64,000 bases of DNA from Rickettsia endosymbiont of Ceutorhynchus obstrictus (GCF_964026565.1 NZ_OZ032162.1:1364001-1428000); one strand, 5' to 3'; positions 26,650 to 36,326 are shown, numbered from the stretch's first letter. Program-made: numbers and translations. The notes: generated by a model from the sequence alone, not told the origin.

Positions 26650-27174
26650 TTATTTTCTTGCTCTATCAATCCCTTCTTCAATCAAAGCTTGAGCTTTCAC
26701 TGCATTTTCCCATCCGGTAACTTTCACCCATTTACCTTTTTCTAAATCTTTATAATGCTCAAAAAAATGTACGATTCGTTGTTTGAGCATGTCCGATATA
26801 TCTTCTAATTCTTTTATATTATCAAAAGTAATATCAAGCTTAGAGGCAGGCACCGCAATAATTTTTTCATCTAAGCCCGACTCGTCTTCCATCATTAATA
26901 CTCCGATAGAGCGACATTTAATAACGCAGCCCGGTATCACCGGATAAGGCGCTATAACAAGCACGTCTACCGGATCGCCGTCATTGGAAAGCGTGTGCGG
27001 AATAAAGCCGTAATTACAAGGATAGCTCATCGAGGTTTGCATAAATCTATCAACAAAAATTGCTCCCGATTCTTTATCAAATTCGTATTTAACCGGCTTA
27101 TCATTCATCGGAATTTCAATAATTACGTTTATTTCCTCGGCGTTTGCTTTTGCTTTAATTTTATTGATTAACAT
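26650..27174 (-). CDS. ppa: Inorganic pyrophosphatase
   Basis: A 174-residue family I enzyme of normal length. The signature DGDPVDVLV supplies metal-binding aspartates, flanked by 'YPCNYGFIPHTLSNDGDP' and 'FFEHYKDLEKGKWVKV'. It hydrolyses pyrophosphate to drive biosynthesis. It is last in a minus-strand cluster with sco1, ccmD and ccmE, 2 bases after ccmE. Confidence 0.97.
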   Translation of the reverse strand: MLINKIKAKANAEEINVIIEIPMNDKPVKYEFDKESGAIFVDRFMQTSMSYPCNYGFIPHTLSNDGDPVDVLVIAPYPVIPGCVIKCRSIGVLMMEDESGLDEKIIAVPASKLDITFDNIKELEDISDMLKQRIVHFFEHYKDLEKGKWVKVTGWENAVKAQALIEEGIDRARK

Positions 27175-27176
27175 AT

Positions 27177-27590
27177 TTACTCTTTTTTTGTATTGTTTTG
27201 TATTGTCGGTGGATAGTAATTTTCATCATGTTTGGTTAATAATTGCCGAGCAATAAATTTATTATTTGATAATTTTCCTATAGCTATTATACCTTGATTT
27301 TCACGAAATAGAGCAGGAAGTACACCTTTATAAAATATTTCTAAATCTTTAATATTGTCGGTGATAATAAAACTAATTTTATCTGCCTCGATTTTATTTA
27401 TTGAAGCTACTTTTACAAGCCCCCCTACTCTAAATTCTTTGGTATTATCAATTTCATTAATTTTAGACGGCGGCAGAAAAAAAATTATATTTTTCTCTAA
27501 ATTATATAATATAATACATATACCTGATGCTGCTAAGAACAAACAAATTATTATTGCTATTAATCTATTTTTTACCCCTTTTTGCATCAA
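27177..27590 (-). CDS. ccmE: Cytochrome c maturation protein CcmE
   Basis: A 137-residue periplasmic heme chaperone. The N-terminal anchor helix is [21 protein letters not shown]. The beta-barrel contains [12 protein letters not shown] and '[22 protein letters not shown]'. The heme-binding motif is 'KHDENYYPP' (His covalently binds heme, followed by the Tyr). It passes heme to apocytochrome c. Sixteen bases separate it from ccmD upstream. Confidence 0.95.
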   Translation of the reverse strand: MMQKGVKNRLIAIIICLFLAASGICIILYNLEKNIIFFLPPSKINEIDNTKEFRVGGLVKVASINKIEADKISFIITDNIKDLEIFYKGVLPALFRENQGIIAIGKLSNNKFIARQLLTKHDENYYPPTIQNNTKKE

Positions 27591-27605
27591 AACTCTTTTG
27601 AAAAT

Positions 27606-27698
27606 TTACTTCTTTTTATAGTTAAGCCACGTTTTAATTAAAATTAACGCAAGAACTAAAAAAGTAAATAAATATGATAATAGTAAATAATTGTCCAT
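27606..27698 (-). CDS. ccmD: Small heme exporter protein CcmD-like
   Basis: A 30-residue frame: MDNYLLLSYLFTFLVLALIL then IKTWLNYKKK. It is a single membrane helix with a short Lys-rich cytoplasmic tail, as in CcmD. Its ATG follows directly after the sco1 stop and it precedes ccmE. CcmD helps release holo-CcmE from the CcmAB-C complex. Position and topology support the call. Confidence 0.8.
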   Translation of the reverse strand: MDNYLLLSYLFTFLVLALILIKTWLNYKKK

Positions 27699-28355
27699 TT
27701 AATTTTTTCTATTTGCGGAATTAATTACTCTTAAAAAATCTATTATTTCATTAGGAGGAGAATCTAAATAAAAATGCTTCAAATATTTACCTTCTGCATC
27801 CATTAAATAAACAAAAGATGAGTGATCAATCATATAACTTGACTTATCACTATCATGATTTGCGACAGCATAATATACTTTAAATTTATCAGCCGTCTCT
27901 TTAATTTGTTCTTCACTGCCGGTAAGACCGATAAATTTAGGAGAAAAATGTTTTAAATATTCTTTAAGAACAACAGGAGTATCGCGCCTTGGGTCAATAG
28001 TAATAAATACCGGCGTAACATCCACGTCGTATTTATCAAGGCTATTTACAACTTCTGTTATTTTTTGCAAGGAAGTCGGGCAAATATCGGGACAGTAAGT
28101 AAAACCAAAGTAAATTAAACTTAATTTTCCTTTTAGGCTATTACTGTTAAATATTTTCCCGCCTTGATCTATCAACTCAAAATTGCCGCCGATCTGAACT
28201 TCACCGTCATGCATATTACCATACATATTTCCCTGACCGGCAAGAGGTTTTTTAGGCATTTCTATTGATAATAACAAATATAAGGAAATTACTCCTATTA
28301 CTAAACCGATACCGATAATTATTTTAATAATATTCGTTTGCTTTTGTTTATTCAT
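27699..28355 (-). CDS. sco1: SCO1/SenC-family copper chaperone
   Basis: A 218-residue protein anchored by an N-terminal helix ([21 protein letters not shown]). The thioredoxin-like domain has the copper-binding CPDIC motif in '[18 protein letters not shown]' and a distal His in [11 protein letters not shown]. It delivers copper to cytochrome c oxidase subunit II. It is followed directly by ccmD-ccmE-ppa, and preceded by a HEPN/MNT pair and hemB with gaps of 2 bases or overlaps, so all six may form one transcript. Confidence 0.93.
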   Translation of the reverse strand: MNKQKQTNIIKIIIGIGLVIGVISLYLLLSIEMPKKPLAGQGNMYGNMHDGEVQIGGNFELIDQGGKIFNSNSLKGKLSLIYFGFTYCPDICPTSLQKITEVVNSLDKYDVDVTPVFITIDPRRDTPVVLKEYLKHFSPKFIGLTGSEEQIKETADKFKVYYAVANHDSDKSSYMIDHSSFVYLMDAEGKYLKHFYLDSPPNEIIDFLRVINSANRKN

Positions 28356-28357
28356 AA

Positions 28358-28657
28358 TTATTGTTCTTTGTTTTTATTTTGTACTAATTGCAAATCATCT
28401 TTTATCAACTTGCGAAAATCTTCACCACATTTGTTATAATCAATTACTTCCACTATAAAAGGCAAATCCGACTCTTCAAAATCTTCGTCAATATGAGACC
28501 GGACACTCCAAGGAATATTTTCGATAAAACATAAATCCAAATCTGATAACCTTCTAGGGTTTCCTTTTACCCTAGAACCATAAGCATAAAAATTATAAGG
28601 ATATTTTGCTAAAATTTCCTGCACTATTTTAAAATGCTTAGGTTCCATATGAATCAT
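28358..28657 (-). CDS. MNT-type nucleotidyltransferase antitoxin (copy 2)
   Basis: A 99-residue minimal nucleotidyltransferase with the [10 protein letters not shown] motif and SDLDLCFIE acidic pair. It is a paralogue of the protein at 1680-1973 (same [13 protein letters not shown] core). It overlaps the HEPN gene by 4 bases and ends 2 bases before sco1. M1 or M4 could be the start. Confidence 0.8.
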   Translation of the reverse strand: MIHMEPKHFKIVQEILAKYPYNFYAYGSRVKGNPRRLSDLDLCFIENIPWSVRSHIDEDFEESDLPFIVEVIDYNKCGEDFRKLIKDDLQLVQNKNKEQ

Positions 28658-29034
28658 AGATTTTCACTTAGTTTAACAATTAACTTATCTAGTTCAGTTG
28701 AAAATAAATCAAAAATTTCAATAATTTCCTCTGCTACTTTCTGTTCATAAATATGAGAAGTTAAATTACGTTTTTTTTGAAATTCAAACCATATTTCAGG
28801 ATCTACAATAATTTCCTCTAAGGCAGCACTTCTAAAGGCGGTTTTTGGTGAACCAGTTTCTATACCCCGCGCCAAAAGAAATCTTTTCATCATTTTCCAG
28901 CTAAGCTCATAACAAAATTCAAACGCTTGGATTGCCCCTGCTTTATCTCGATCGGTTTGCATATCAATACGGAATCTTTCAAAAACTTTTTGAGCTTTAA
29001 CAAGGCTGCTTATATCTATTTTTTCTTGCATCAT
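28654..29034 (-). CDS. HEPN domain toxin / substrate-binding subunit (copy 2)
   Basis: A 126-residue HepT-like protein with FEFCYELSWKMMKRFL and the motif RNLTSHIY (R-X4-H-X-Y). It is clearly paralogous to the protein at 1960-2355. Its ATG overlaps the hemB stop (ATGA) and its end overlaps the MNT gene start. The module is therefore placed between hemB and sco1 without any spacer, and its translation depends on hemB. Confidence 0.8.
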   Translation of the reverse strand: MMQEKIDISSLVKAQKVFERFRIDMQTDRDKAGAIQAFEFCYELSWKMMKRFLLARGIETGSPKTAFRSAALEEIIVDPEIWFEFQKKRNLTSHIYEQKVAEEIIEIFDLFSTELDKLIVKLSENL

Positions 29035-30017
29035 TTCCTTATATTCAATATTTGCGCAGCCTCAAGCGCTGCATAAGTAAAGATGGCACTTGCGCCGGCT
29101 CGTTTAAAACTTATTAACGATTCTAATAAACTTTTATGCCACTCGATCGCTCCGGCTTGTGCTGCGAATTTTAGCATGGCATATTCACCGCTAACCTGAT
29201 AGGCAAAAATTTTGGTATTAAAATTATTTGCCGCCTCACGAATAACATCCAAAAACGGCATACCCGGCTTGATCATGACTATATCAGCTCCTTCGGCGAT
29301 ATCATGTTCTATTTCCAGCATCGCCTCTTTTATATTGCGTATATCCATTTGATAGCTAGACTTATCTAAATAATTTTTTTTATTACTACCTAACCCATCT
29401 CGAAAAGGTCCATAAAAACTTGAGGCATATTTAGCGGCATAAGCAAGAATATTAACATTTATAAAACCTGCATGATCTAAATACTCCCTGATAGCCATAA
29501 TCCGCCCGTCCATCATATCGGAAGGAGCAACAATATCGGCACCTGCTTTAGCAAGGACTAATGCTTGATTGCAAAGGGCTTTAACTGATCTATCATTATC
29601 TACCTCACCGTTATGTAAAATACCGTCATGCGAGTGAGTAGTATAAGGGTCTAACGCCACATCGCAGATAATACCTATATCAATATCGGCATTCCTGATG
29701 CTGCGTATCGTTCGACAAATTAAATTATCCAAATTGTAAGCTTCATCGGCATTATCACTTTTCAATTCCTCATCAATACAAGGAAATAAAGCAATAGCAT
29801 TAATGCCCATTTTATATGCTTGTTTCGCAGTCTCTATTACTTGGTCGATAGATAAACGATATATACCGGGCATGGTTTTAATTTCTTGCCTTTCATTATG
29901 ACCTTCAACAATAAATAACGGCAATATTAAATCATTTACCGTTAAACGATTTTCTGCGAGCATCTCGCGAAGCCAAAAGGTTTTTCTATTTCTTCTTAGC
30001 CTTACTAATGGATACAT
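29031..30017 (-). CDS. hemB: Delta-aminolevulinic acid dehydratase (porphobilinogen synthase)
   Basis: A 328-residue enzyme that joins two 5-aminolevulinate molecules in heme synthesis. Schiff-base lysine regions are seen in 'LAYAAKYASSFYGPFRDG' and 'IVMIKPGMPFLDVI'. At the metal site the sequence is CDVALDPYTTHSHDG, with Asp in place of the zinc cysteines, which marks the Mg-dependent alphaproteobacterial type. Normal length. It heads a tight run with HEPN/MNT and the sco1-ccm cluster. Confidence 0.96.
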   Translation of the reverse strand: MYPLVRLRRNRKTFWLREMLAENRLTVNDLILPLFIVEGHNERQEIKTMPGIYRLSIDQVIETAKQAYKMGINAIALFPCIDEELKSDNADEAYNLDNLICRTIRSIRNADIDIGIICDVALDPYTTHSHDGILHNGEVDNDRSVKALCNQALVLAKAGADIVAPSDMMDGRIMAIREYLDHAGFINVNILAYAAKYASSFYGPFRDGLGSNKKNYLDKSSYQMDIRNIKEAMLEIEHDIAEGADIVMIKPGMPFLDVIREAANNFNTKIFAYQVSGEYAMLKFAAQAGAIEWHKSLLESLISFKRAGASAIFTYAALEAAQILNIRK

Positions 30018-30174
30018 AAATTTAATCTTTTTAATTTTCCTTTCATTTTAATATTATATCCAAATAATTTCAAGTATTCTATAGCATTTCTAGCTAGAGA
30101 TGGCGTTATTGCGTGGATTATAATTATTATTTTCCGTTCCGCGCAACAATACTAAACGAGAATGACATTAAGCT

Positions 30175-32121
30175 TTAATAAAAACTTTTAGGATCAATAT
30201 CAATTTTCACCTGACAGCTAGCCGGAATTTTCATTAAACTTAGCCAAAATTTTAAATATTTTTGCAAATTAAATTTTTTATCGACTATTATGAGTATTCG
30301 GTAGCGATATTTACCGGCAAGTTTCGACATTAAAGAGCTAGCGGGACCAAGAATTTTTGCCCTACTGCTTGGCGCAATCCTTACCAAATTTTTAGCTATT
30401 TCAAGTATTTTATGCTCATCGGTACCGGATAAAATTATTGAAGCCATTTTTGTAAATGGCGGCATATCGGCAGTTTTTCTTGTTTGCAACTCATATTGAA
30501 AAAATGCATCTTCATCGGGGTTTTTAATATAGGCAAAAATCATATTATCGGGATAATAACTTTGCATTAACACCGTCCCTTTTGCCTCTCCTCTCCCTGC
30601 TCTGCCTCCTACTTGATGAAGCAGCTGGTAAGTCCGCTCACTTGATCGCAAATCGGCGTTACTACTTCCGAGATCGGCATCTATTACACCCACTAAAGTA
30701 AGATTCGGGAAGTGATAACCTTTTGTTATTACTTGCGTCCCTATCAAAATATCAATCTCCAAATGCTCCATTTTATGCAGTAACTCGGCTATTTTTTCCG
30801 GCTTCCCCGCGTGATCTTTACTAATTATCGCAATTACACTATTTGGGAAAAGTGCTTTTGCCTCTTCCTCTATTCTCTCTATTCCGGGTCCGCAAATTGT
30901 TAATGAATCCTCCTCTTTGCATTCCGGACAGCTAGTATAAATTTTGCTTTGATAACCGCAATGATGACATTCGAGTTTTTTGGTTCGTTTATGCACCACC
31001 AACCAAGCAGAACAAGATTTGCAAGTAAAACGATGACCGCAAAGCTTGCATAGCATTAAAGGTGCGTAGCCTCGGCGATTAAGGAATAATAATATTTGCT
31101 TATTATTGTTTAAATTTTCGTGAATAGCTGTTATTAAAGGTTTCGATAAATAAGAATTTTTTGCTAAATTTTCTTTTTTCATATCAATTATTTGCATTGT
31201 CGGCAGAGCAGCATCTTTATACCTAGAAGCCAAAGTAATTAACTGATATTTCCCTTGAATTACATTATATATTGTTTCGATAGAAGGAGTAGCGGAGCAT
31301 AAAACGATTTGCGCCTTATCAAATCCTGCCCTTATTATTGCCGTATCTCGTGCATTATATAATATGCCGTCATCTTGTTTATAAGAATCGTCATGCTCCT
31401 CATCAATAACGATTAGACCAAGATTTTTATACGGCAGAAAAAGACTACTTCGCGCGCCGATTACTATTTTAATTTTATTACTTAATATCCCCCGCAAAAT
31501 CATTTTCTTTTGAGCTTTAGATACGGAAGAATTCCATATTACCGGCGCAAAACCGAAACGCTCGGTGAAACGATTAATAATTTGCATACTAAGAGCAATC
31601 TCCGGCAGCATGATCAACGCTTGCTTTCCTTGATGTAAATAATCGGCGATTAAATTAAAATATACTTCCGTTTTACCGGAGCCGGTAACTCCTTTGATTA
31701 TGATAGGTTTATCGGTTTGCTTTATTAACTTGATTGCCTGCTGCTGTTCGTTAGATAAATCAGGCAACGTAAAATCTGCATTTATTATTTGTTCTTTAAC
31801 TTTAATCGGTTTCTCGGCAATATCTATAGGCAGCACTAATTTAGCAACCCCTCCTAGTTCACTTAAATAATACTCACTCATCCATTTTATTAATTCTAAA
31901 ATTTCTAAATTAAGCCTAAATTCCAACGGTACTTTTTCTATTACCGCTTTAAGTTTTTCCTTATCTGTTGTAACCTCTAATTCCCATACTATCCCCGTTA
32001 CCTCTTTATTTCTAAAAGGCACTATTACCAAATCCCCTAAATGTAAATCTAGATGAGTCGGGACTATATAATCTAACGGAAATAATTTCGGCAGCGGTAA
32101 TAATATTTTAGCAATTTGCAT
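30175..32121 (-). CDS. priA: Primosomal protein N' (PriA helicase)
   Basis: A 648-residue helicase that restarts stalled forks. The N-terminal DNA-binding domain begins '[18 protein letters not shown]'. Then come Walker [12 protein letters not shown], the [10 protein letters not shown] motif, a zinc-binding insertion with paired cysteines ([30 protein letters not shown]), and '[17 protein letters not shown]'. Slightly shorter than the E. coli protein (732). A short repeat lies upstream of hemB and downstream of priA (30100-30160). Confidence 0.95.
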   Translation of the reverse strand: MQIAKILLPLPKLFPLDYIVPTHLDLHLGDLVIVPFRNKEVTGIVWELEVTTDKEKLKAVIEKVPLEFRLNLEILELIKWMSEYYLSELGGVAKLVLPIDIAEKPIKVKEQIINADFTLPDLSNEQQQAIKLIKQTDKPIIIKGVTGSGKTEVYFNLIADYLHQGKQALIMLPEIALSMQIINRFTERFGFAPVIWNSSVSKAQKKMILRGILSNKIKIVIGARSSLFLPYKNLGLIVIDEEHDDSYKQDDGILYNARDTAIIRAGFDKAQIVLCSATPSIETIYNVIQGKYQLITLASRYKDAALPTMQIIDMKKENLAKNSYLSKPLITAIHENLNNNKQILLFLNRRGYAPLMLCKLCGHRFTCKSCSAWLVVHKRTKKLECHHCGYQSKIYTSCPECKEEDSLTICGPGIERIEEEAKALFPNSVIAIISKDHAGKPEKIAELLHKMEHLEIDILIGTQVITKGYHFPNLTLVGVIDADLGSSNADLRSSERTYQLLHQVGGRAGRGEAKGTVLMQSYYPDNMIFAYIKNPDEDAFFQYELQTRKTADMPPFTKMASIILSGTDEHKILEIAKNLVRIAPSSRAKILGPASSLMSKLAGKYRYRILIIVDKKFNLQKYLKFWLSLMKIPASCQVKIDIDPKSFY

Positions 32122-32197
32122 AATTAGGTATGACGAATTAATGGCCTTGTTGCATGGATGGTTAAAAACGCTCTTGATGTCATTCCTAGCTCAAGGC

Positions 32198-32405
32198 GGC
32201 GTTGTTGCATGGCTCGAAAATTAATAAAAAAACTCGTCATTGCGAAGCCGCGAAGTGGCTGCGGCAATCCAGGCTATCCCGAATGTAATGAGGGATTTAA
32301 TTAGAATACTAAACAAGTTTAGTATAAAAATATGTTTAACTGGATTGCCGCGTCGGCATAAATGCCTCCTCGCAATGACGATTCCGGTAGCCATGCAACA
32401 ACGCC
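32198..32405. mobile_element. Outer MITE type A (208 bp) with exact 9-bp target duplication
   Basis: Ends GGCGTTGTTGCATGGCTCG and CCATGCAACAACGCC. GCTCAAGGC occurs on both sides (32189-32197, 32406-32414). It has split a GTCATTCCTAGCTCAAGGCGGG palindromic repeat. The interior starts and ends with CGTCATTGCG-type palindrome arms. Confidence 0.87.
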
Positions 32406-32469
32406 GCTCAAGGCGGGAATATAGAAAATACTTAAAACAAGCAAAATTTATATAATAAATCTACTATTT

Positions 32470-32620
32470 AATTTGCTTATATGACTTCCCGGATTCCCGC
32501 CTTGAGCTAGGAATGACATCGAAAATTCGAGCCATGCAACAACGCCCCGCCTTGAGCTAGGAATGACAACCTTTTTGCAACAACTTCCGATCCATGCAAC
32601 AACGCTCGAATTAATAGAAG
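32470..32620. repeat. Further outer-repeat fragments
   Basis: A GGATTCCCGCCTTGAGCTAG arm, then several CCATGCAACAACGCC ends in a row (32531, 32590 region). It looks like overlapping truncated insertions. No gene is visible. Confidence 0.55.
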
Positions 32621-32673
32621 TGGGGTTGAGGAATTTTTAGACAAAGTGCAAGCTATACATTTTATTTAAATTA

Positions 32674-32841
32674 TTAATCTAGGGTTCTAGTACATTTTTC
32701 AAAAGGCGTGTTTAACCCCTCAATAATTGAGTCGCTTAATTTTTTATTAGAAGCTACAAATAAGGTTTCTTCTATATCTTCCCAATCATCAATTAATTTA
32801 TATAAGCTTTTTCTAGATTCACTAACAATTAAATATGTCAT
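32674..32841 (-). CDS. Internally deleted YefM-like antitoxin
   Basis: A 55-residue frame with a GAGGA ribosome-binding site. It starts MTYLIVSESRKSLYKLIDD and then jumps to WEDIEETLFVASNKKL. In YefM proteins about 24 residues (the strands around 'VITRKNGEPAVLMSLE') separate these two parts. The frame is open but lacks that core, so it is probably non-functional or only a partial antitoxin. No toxin is adjacent. Confidence 0.5.
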   Translation of the reverse strand: MTYLIVSESRKSLYKLIDDWEDIEETLFVASNKKLSDSIIEGLNTPFEKCTRTLD

Positions 32842-33057
32842 AATTTATCCTCTTAATTCCCTTACCTATAATGGTACTACATGAAATACTGTTAATCAAC
32901 AAATATCAGACTCAATTAACGAGCATTGCTAAATAATTCCCTTCACAGAACCTAATGCTAATCAATTTATTATAGTTCTAAAAATACTATTGGATACTAT
33001 AACTTTCTTATGATAAATTATTATTATATACTATTTTAAATACATATAGAATTAATT

Positions 33058-33207
33058 ATGACATGCAGAGCAAAAGGGGAAATTATACTTCCTTTAAGAT
33101 TTATTCTAAAAAAAGCTCGTAATACAGTTAATAAATATCATTCTTCTGAAGAAAGCTTGGTAGATAAATTAATTGAGCAGCGCAGAAAAGAAGCTAAAGA
33201 TGAATAA
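33058..33207 (+). CDS. Short antitoxin-like protein
   Basis: A 49-residue frame, MTCRAKGEIILPLRFILKKA..., ending SLVDKLIEQRRKEAKDE. The charged C-terminal helix with 'LIEQRRKEA' is like the tails of type II antitoxins, but the N-terminal domain is unclear. It lies 39 bases before ubiX on the same strand. It may be a remnant. Confidence 0.35.
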   Translation: MTCRAKGEIILPLRFILKKARNTVNKYHSSEESLVDKLIEQRRKEAKDE

Positions 33208-33246
33208 TGTAAATATTGTAGTAATAAGATAAGGTTTTTATTTAAA

Positions 33247-33816
33247 ATGGATCAAAAGAAAAAACTAATTATAGCGATTTCCGGCGCATCGGGAGCTATC
33301 TACGGCATTCGGCTACTCGAAATATTAAAAGAGCAAAATATCGAAACTCATTTAGTTATTTCAAACGCCGCCCACCTTACTATTACTGCTGAAACTAAAT
33401 ATTCAGTAAAAGAAGTTAAACACCTTGCCGATCATTATTATAATATTATGGATATGGGGGCCGCTATTTCAAGCGGTTCGTTTAAAACGCTAGGCATGAT
33501 AATAGCACCTTGTAGTATGAAGACCGTAGCATCGATTGCCCATTCATTTGAAGATAATTTAATTAGCAGAGCAGCGGGAGTAGTGTTAAAAGACAAAAGA
33601 AAACTTATTTTAATGGTTAGGGAAAGCCCGCTTCATACGGGATATTTGGAGAATATGCTAAAAATATCGAATTACGGCGGAATAATCGCCCCGCCGGTAC
33701 CGGCTTTTTATAGCAATCCTGAAAAAATAGGCGATATAATTAACCATTCAGTTACTCGGGTATTAGATTTTTTCGATATCGATACTAAGTTAATCAAACG
33801 CTGGCACGGGCTATAA
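33247..33816 (+). CDS. ubiX: Flavin prenyltransferase UbiX
   Basis: A 189-residue flavoprotein. The N-terminal '[21 protein letters not shown]' binds FMN phosphate. Conserved later parts are '[26 protein letters not shown]' and [19 protein letters not shown]. It makes prenylated FMN, the cofactor of UbiD decarboxylase. Typical length. Confidence 0.95.
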   Translation: MDQKKKLIIAISGASGAIYGIRLLEILKEQNIETHLVISNAAHLTITAETKYSVKEVKHLADHYYNIMDMGAAISSGSFKTLGMIIAPCSMKTVASIAHSFEDNLISRAAGVVLKDKRKLILMVRESPLHTGYLENMLKISNYGGIIAPPVPAFYSNPEKIGDIINHSVTRVLDFFDIDTKLIKRWHGL

Positions 33817-33864
33817 ATATAAATTACAATAAAATTTTTAAAATTCTTGAAAATAGATTGCAGA

Positions 33865-34122
33865 CTATTTCCATAAGCATTTCATAATAAGTATCGCTCC
33901 GGATAAGATTAAGGTTATTGTTTCTGTTATAATAAGCGGAAATGAATTAATCAGAATACCGTAAATAAGCCATAATACTACACTAGTACAATATATAACA
34001 TACATAGATAATGAAATATTTTGAGTAGAACGAGATTGATAAGTTTTAATTACTTGCGGGACAAAAGCAATCGTAGTTAATATACCGGCAATATATCCCA
34101 TAATTTCCGTATAATCTGACAT
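33865..34122 (-). CDS. SemiSWEET / PQ-loop sugar transporter
   Basis: An 85-residue three-helix protein. 'GYIAGILTTIAFVPQVIKTYQSRSTQNISLSMY' contains the FVPQ (PQ-loop) motif and the conserved RS-x-x-x-ISLSMY segment of SemiSWEETs. Two more helices follow. Family members work as dimers for sugar transport; substrate unknown here. Confidence 0.85.
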   Translation of the reverse strand: MSDYTEIMGYIAGILTTIAFVPQVIKTYQSRSTQNISLSMYVIYCTSVVLWLIYGILINSFPLIITETITLILSGAILIMKCLWK

Positions 34123-34150
34123 GTGGGTTTTTTATAATTGTGTAAATTTC

Positions 34151-34549
34151 TTAAATCCGCCAATTTTCTATTTTAAGATTATCAATGCGAGTAAACTCGT
34201 TAATATTAGAAGTAACCAATATAAGATCTTCTGCTTTTGCTATACTAGCAATTAATATATCATAAGCTCCTATAGGAGTACCTTTACTCTCTAAAACTTT
34301 ACGCATCATAGAACACTCTACTGCTGCTTTTTGATCAAAAGGAAGTATGGTAATGTTGGATAAAAATTCTTTAAATACCGTAAAATAAGAATGCGTTTTT
34401 TCAAATCTTCTTAATAATCCGTAAGTTATTTCCATTTGAGTTATTGTAGAAGTATATATTAATGTTGGTGATAATATCTTAATTTTATTAAGAGTAGCAC
34501 TATCTCCTCTCATAAAATCACTAATAGTACAACTATCAAGTAGATACAT
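34151..34549 (-). CDS. vapC: VapC-type PIN-domain toxin
   Basis: A 132-residue PIN-domain ribonuclease. Acidic residues are D6 (LLDSCTISDF), a Glu in ITQMEITYGL, an Asp in GAYDILIAS and a likely fourth acid in TSNINEFTRID. It lies 11 bases downstream of a small antitoxin gene on the same strand. VapC toxins cut initiator tRNA or other tRNAs. All four acidic positions seem intact, so it may be active. Confidence 0.88.
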   Translation of the reverse strand: MYLLDSCTISDFMRGDSATLNKIKILSPTLIYTSTITQMEITYGLLRRFEKTHSYFTVFKEFLSNITILPFDQKAAVECSMMRKVLESKGTPIGAYDILIASIAKAEDLILVTSNINEFTRIDNLKIENWRI

Positions 34550-34560
34550 AAAAAATTTTC

Positions 34561-34794
34561 CTAAAATAATTCTTTTTTAGATTCATTAAGATTTTGCCTT
34601 AATGTCTTAACATCCGGAAAATCCTTAATACCTTTAAATTCCATAATAAGTTTTGACCATTCTTTTCCTTCATGACTATCAATCCAATCTTTTATTGCTT
34701 CTCTGACAATTGAATTACGTTTACGGTGAAACTGCTTTGAATAATTCGTTAGTTTAAGCCCCAAATTATCTTCTAAATAAATGTGTAAATTCAT
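34561..34794 (-). CDS. vapB: VapB-type antitoxin
   Basis: A 77-residue protein. An N-terminal ribbon-helix-helix-like DNA-binding part (MNLHIYLEDNLGLKLTNYSKQFHRKRNSIVREAIKDWI) is followed by an acidic toxin-binding tail (WSKLIMEFKGIKDFPDVKTLRQ). It precedes the PIN-domain gene. An AT-only palindrome upstream is a likely autoregulatory site. Confidence 0.8.
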   Translation of the reverse strand: MNLHIYLEDNLGLKLTNYSKQFHRKRNSIVREAIKDWIDSHEGKEWSKLIMEFKGIKDFPDVKTLRQNLNESKKELF

Positions 34795-34803
34795 AATAAC
34801 ACC

Positions 34804-34845
34804 ATATTTATATATTATAATATATGTTATAATATATATTATGCT
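34804..34845. promoter_or_regulatory. AT palindrome upstream of vapBC (likely promoter/operator)
   Basis: Overlapping inverted repeats built of ATATAATATATGTTATAAT-like sequence lie directly upstream of the vapB start. They contain a -10-like TATAAT in both directions. Type II antitoxins normally bind such palindromes. This is inferred from position and symmetry. Confidence 0.45.
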
Positions 34846-34973
34846 TAAATGTCAAATAAAACTATGTATTATATCAGAATCTGAAGGATGGAGGAACTTA
34901 CATATTCGATATTGCGAGGAGGTATTTTGCGTGGATACTTCAAACGCCCTCGGTGTCATTCCCTCGAAAGAGG

Positions 34974-35181
34974 GGCGTTGTTGCATGGCTACCGGAATCG
35001 TCATTGCGAGGAGGCATTTATGCCGACGCGGCAATCCAGTTAAACATATTTTTATACTAAACTTGTTTAGTATTCTAATTAAATCCCTCATTACATTCGG
35101 GATAGCCTGGATTGCCGCAGCCACTTCGCGGCTTCGCAATGACGAGTTTTTTTATTAATTTTCGAGCCATGCAACAACGCC
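34974..35181. mobile_element. Outer MITE type A (208 bp), inverted, 8/9-bp target duplication
   Basis: The same element as at 13790 and 32198, inserted in the opposite orientation. Flanks are CGAAAGAGG (34965-34973) and CAAAAGAGG (35182-35190). It has split a GTCATTCCCTCGAAAGAGGGAA-like palindrome. Confidence 0.85.
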
Positions 35182-35313
35182 CAAAAGAGGGAATCTACTT
35201 AACAATATGACAAAAGTTAGATACCAGCTTTCGCTGGTATGACACCAAAAATTCGATCCATGCAACAAGGTTTTCAGTCGCTCAGCTCAGACATTTGAGG
35301 TATCCGCACAACG

Positions 35314-35526
35314 TTATGATTCAACTTCTTGAAATTCTAAAATATCACCGGGTTGACAGTTGAGATACTGGCAAATATTTTCAAGGGTTGAAAAACGTAT
35401 AGCTTTAGCTTTACCGGTTTTTAAAATCGATAAATTTTGAACCGTAATCCCCACCGCTTCGGCTAAATCTTGAAGTTTTACTTTCCTTTTAGCAAGCATT
35501 ACGTCTAGATTTACAACAATACTCAT
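35314..35526 (-). CDS. XRE-family small transcriptional regulator
   Basis: A 70-residue helix-turn-helix protein of the Cro/YozG type (LAEAVGITVQNLSILKTGKAKAIRFSTLENICQYLNCQPGDILEF). It lies 12 bases downstream of a DUF2975 membrane protein gene. This regulator-plus-DUF2975 pair is a common bacterial arrangement; the target is unknown. Confidence 0.85.
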   Translation of the reverse strand: MSIVVNLDVMLAKRKVKLQDLAEAVGITVQNLSILKTGKAKAIRFSTLENICQYLNCQPGDILEFQEVES

Positions 35527-35538
35527 TGAAATATTTTT

Positions 35539-36105
35539 TTAAATAGTGAATTTATATTCGGTTTGTATTTTGCTTGCCTCAAGCATTACCCACGAAATAA
35601 CAATAATTAATATTCCAAAAAATATATCTTGTAAATTTGGCGTTCCAAAATACAGAGCAATATAACGTTGCCCGACAGGATTAGACATAGTCACCGCAAA
35701 AGTCAGTAACATATCACTTAGAGGCTTTATCAAAACAGCACTTAAGAAAAATATCCAAGCAATATTATTGTAATATTTGGCATTTAAAACATTAAATATT
35801 TCACCTACCGAATAATTTATAAAAATCTTTTTTAGGTAATATAAATTAAATAATAAAGGTAATACTCCAAAAAAATAAGCAATAAACCCTAGAAATTTTG
35901 AGAATATCGTCCATTTTATTAAACTAAAATTAGTATAAACTCCGTCATAAGAATAAGAAATTGCAACAATACCTCTATTAGTTAAATTTTTCATGATTTC
36001 TGAATCTATAAAAATCCAACTTAATAGTAAAAAACTTGGAACCACAATAATTAAGGAGTTAAGAAGCCAGGAAACGTAATAACTTACTTTCTGAATTTTA
36101 TTCAT
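35539..36105 (-). CDS. DUF2975 membrane protein
   Basis: A 188-residue protein with four predicted membrane helices (SLIIVVPSFLLLSWIF, 'FLGFIAYFFGVLPLLFNLYYL', IAWIFFLSAVLIKPLSDML, 'IFFGILIIVISWVMLEASKIQ'). The IFNVLNAKY stretch between helices 2 and 3 and the terminal 'EASKIQTEYKFTI' (normally E-x-x-x-L-x-x-E-x-x-L-TI) fit DUF2975. It is expressed with the XRE regulator downstream. No known function. Confidence 0.75.
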   Translation of the reverse strand: MNKIQKVSYYVSWLLNSLIIVVPSFLLLSWIFIDSEIMKNLTNRGIVAISYSYDGVYTNFSLIKWTIFSKFLGFIAYFFGVLPLLFNLYYLKKIFINYSVGEIFNVLNAKYYNNIAWIFFLSAVLIKPLSDMLLTFAVTMSNPVGQRYIALYFGTPNLQDIFFGILIIVISWVMLEASKIQTEYKFTI

Positions 36106-36251
36106 ATATATACCTTGTATAATTCTTAAATAGAAATATATTACGAGATAACTTGCTTGTCAATAATTATTTATCGTTTTTCAATAAATAATTGTTGTAA
36201 TTCAAATAAAAAATTCAATTGGGTAGCATACAACTAAATCATAAAAACACC

Positions 36252-36326
36252 GTCATTGCGAGCGAAGCGAAGCAATCTAGCTAGCTTCATAAGATTGCCG
36301 CGCTCCTTTTAGTCGCTCGCAATGAC
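36252..36326. repeat. GTCATTGCGAGCGAAGCG / CGCTCGCAATGAC palindrome
   Basis: A 75-bp inverted repeat with arms GTCATTGCGAGCGAAGCGAA and CTTTTAGTCGCTCGCAATGAC. A near-identical copy is at 58521-58595. This GTCATTGCGAG...CTCGCAATGAC design also forms the interior of several outer elements. Confidence 0.7.

Noticed and set aside
34781..35158. Frames on both strands through the repeat at 34974-35181
   Set aside because: The translated sequence is repeat DNA; the same peptides recur at 13790 and 32198 copies.
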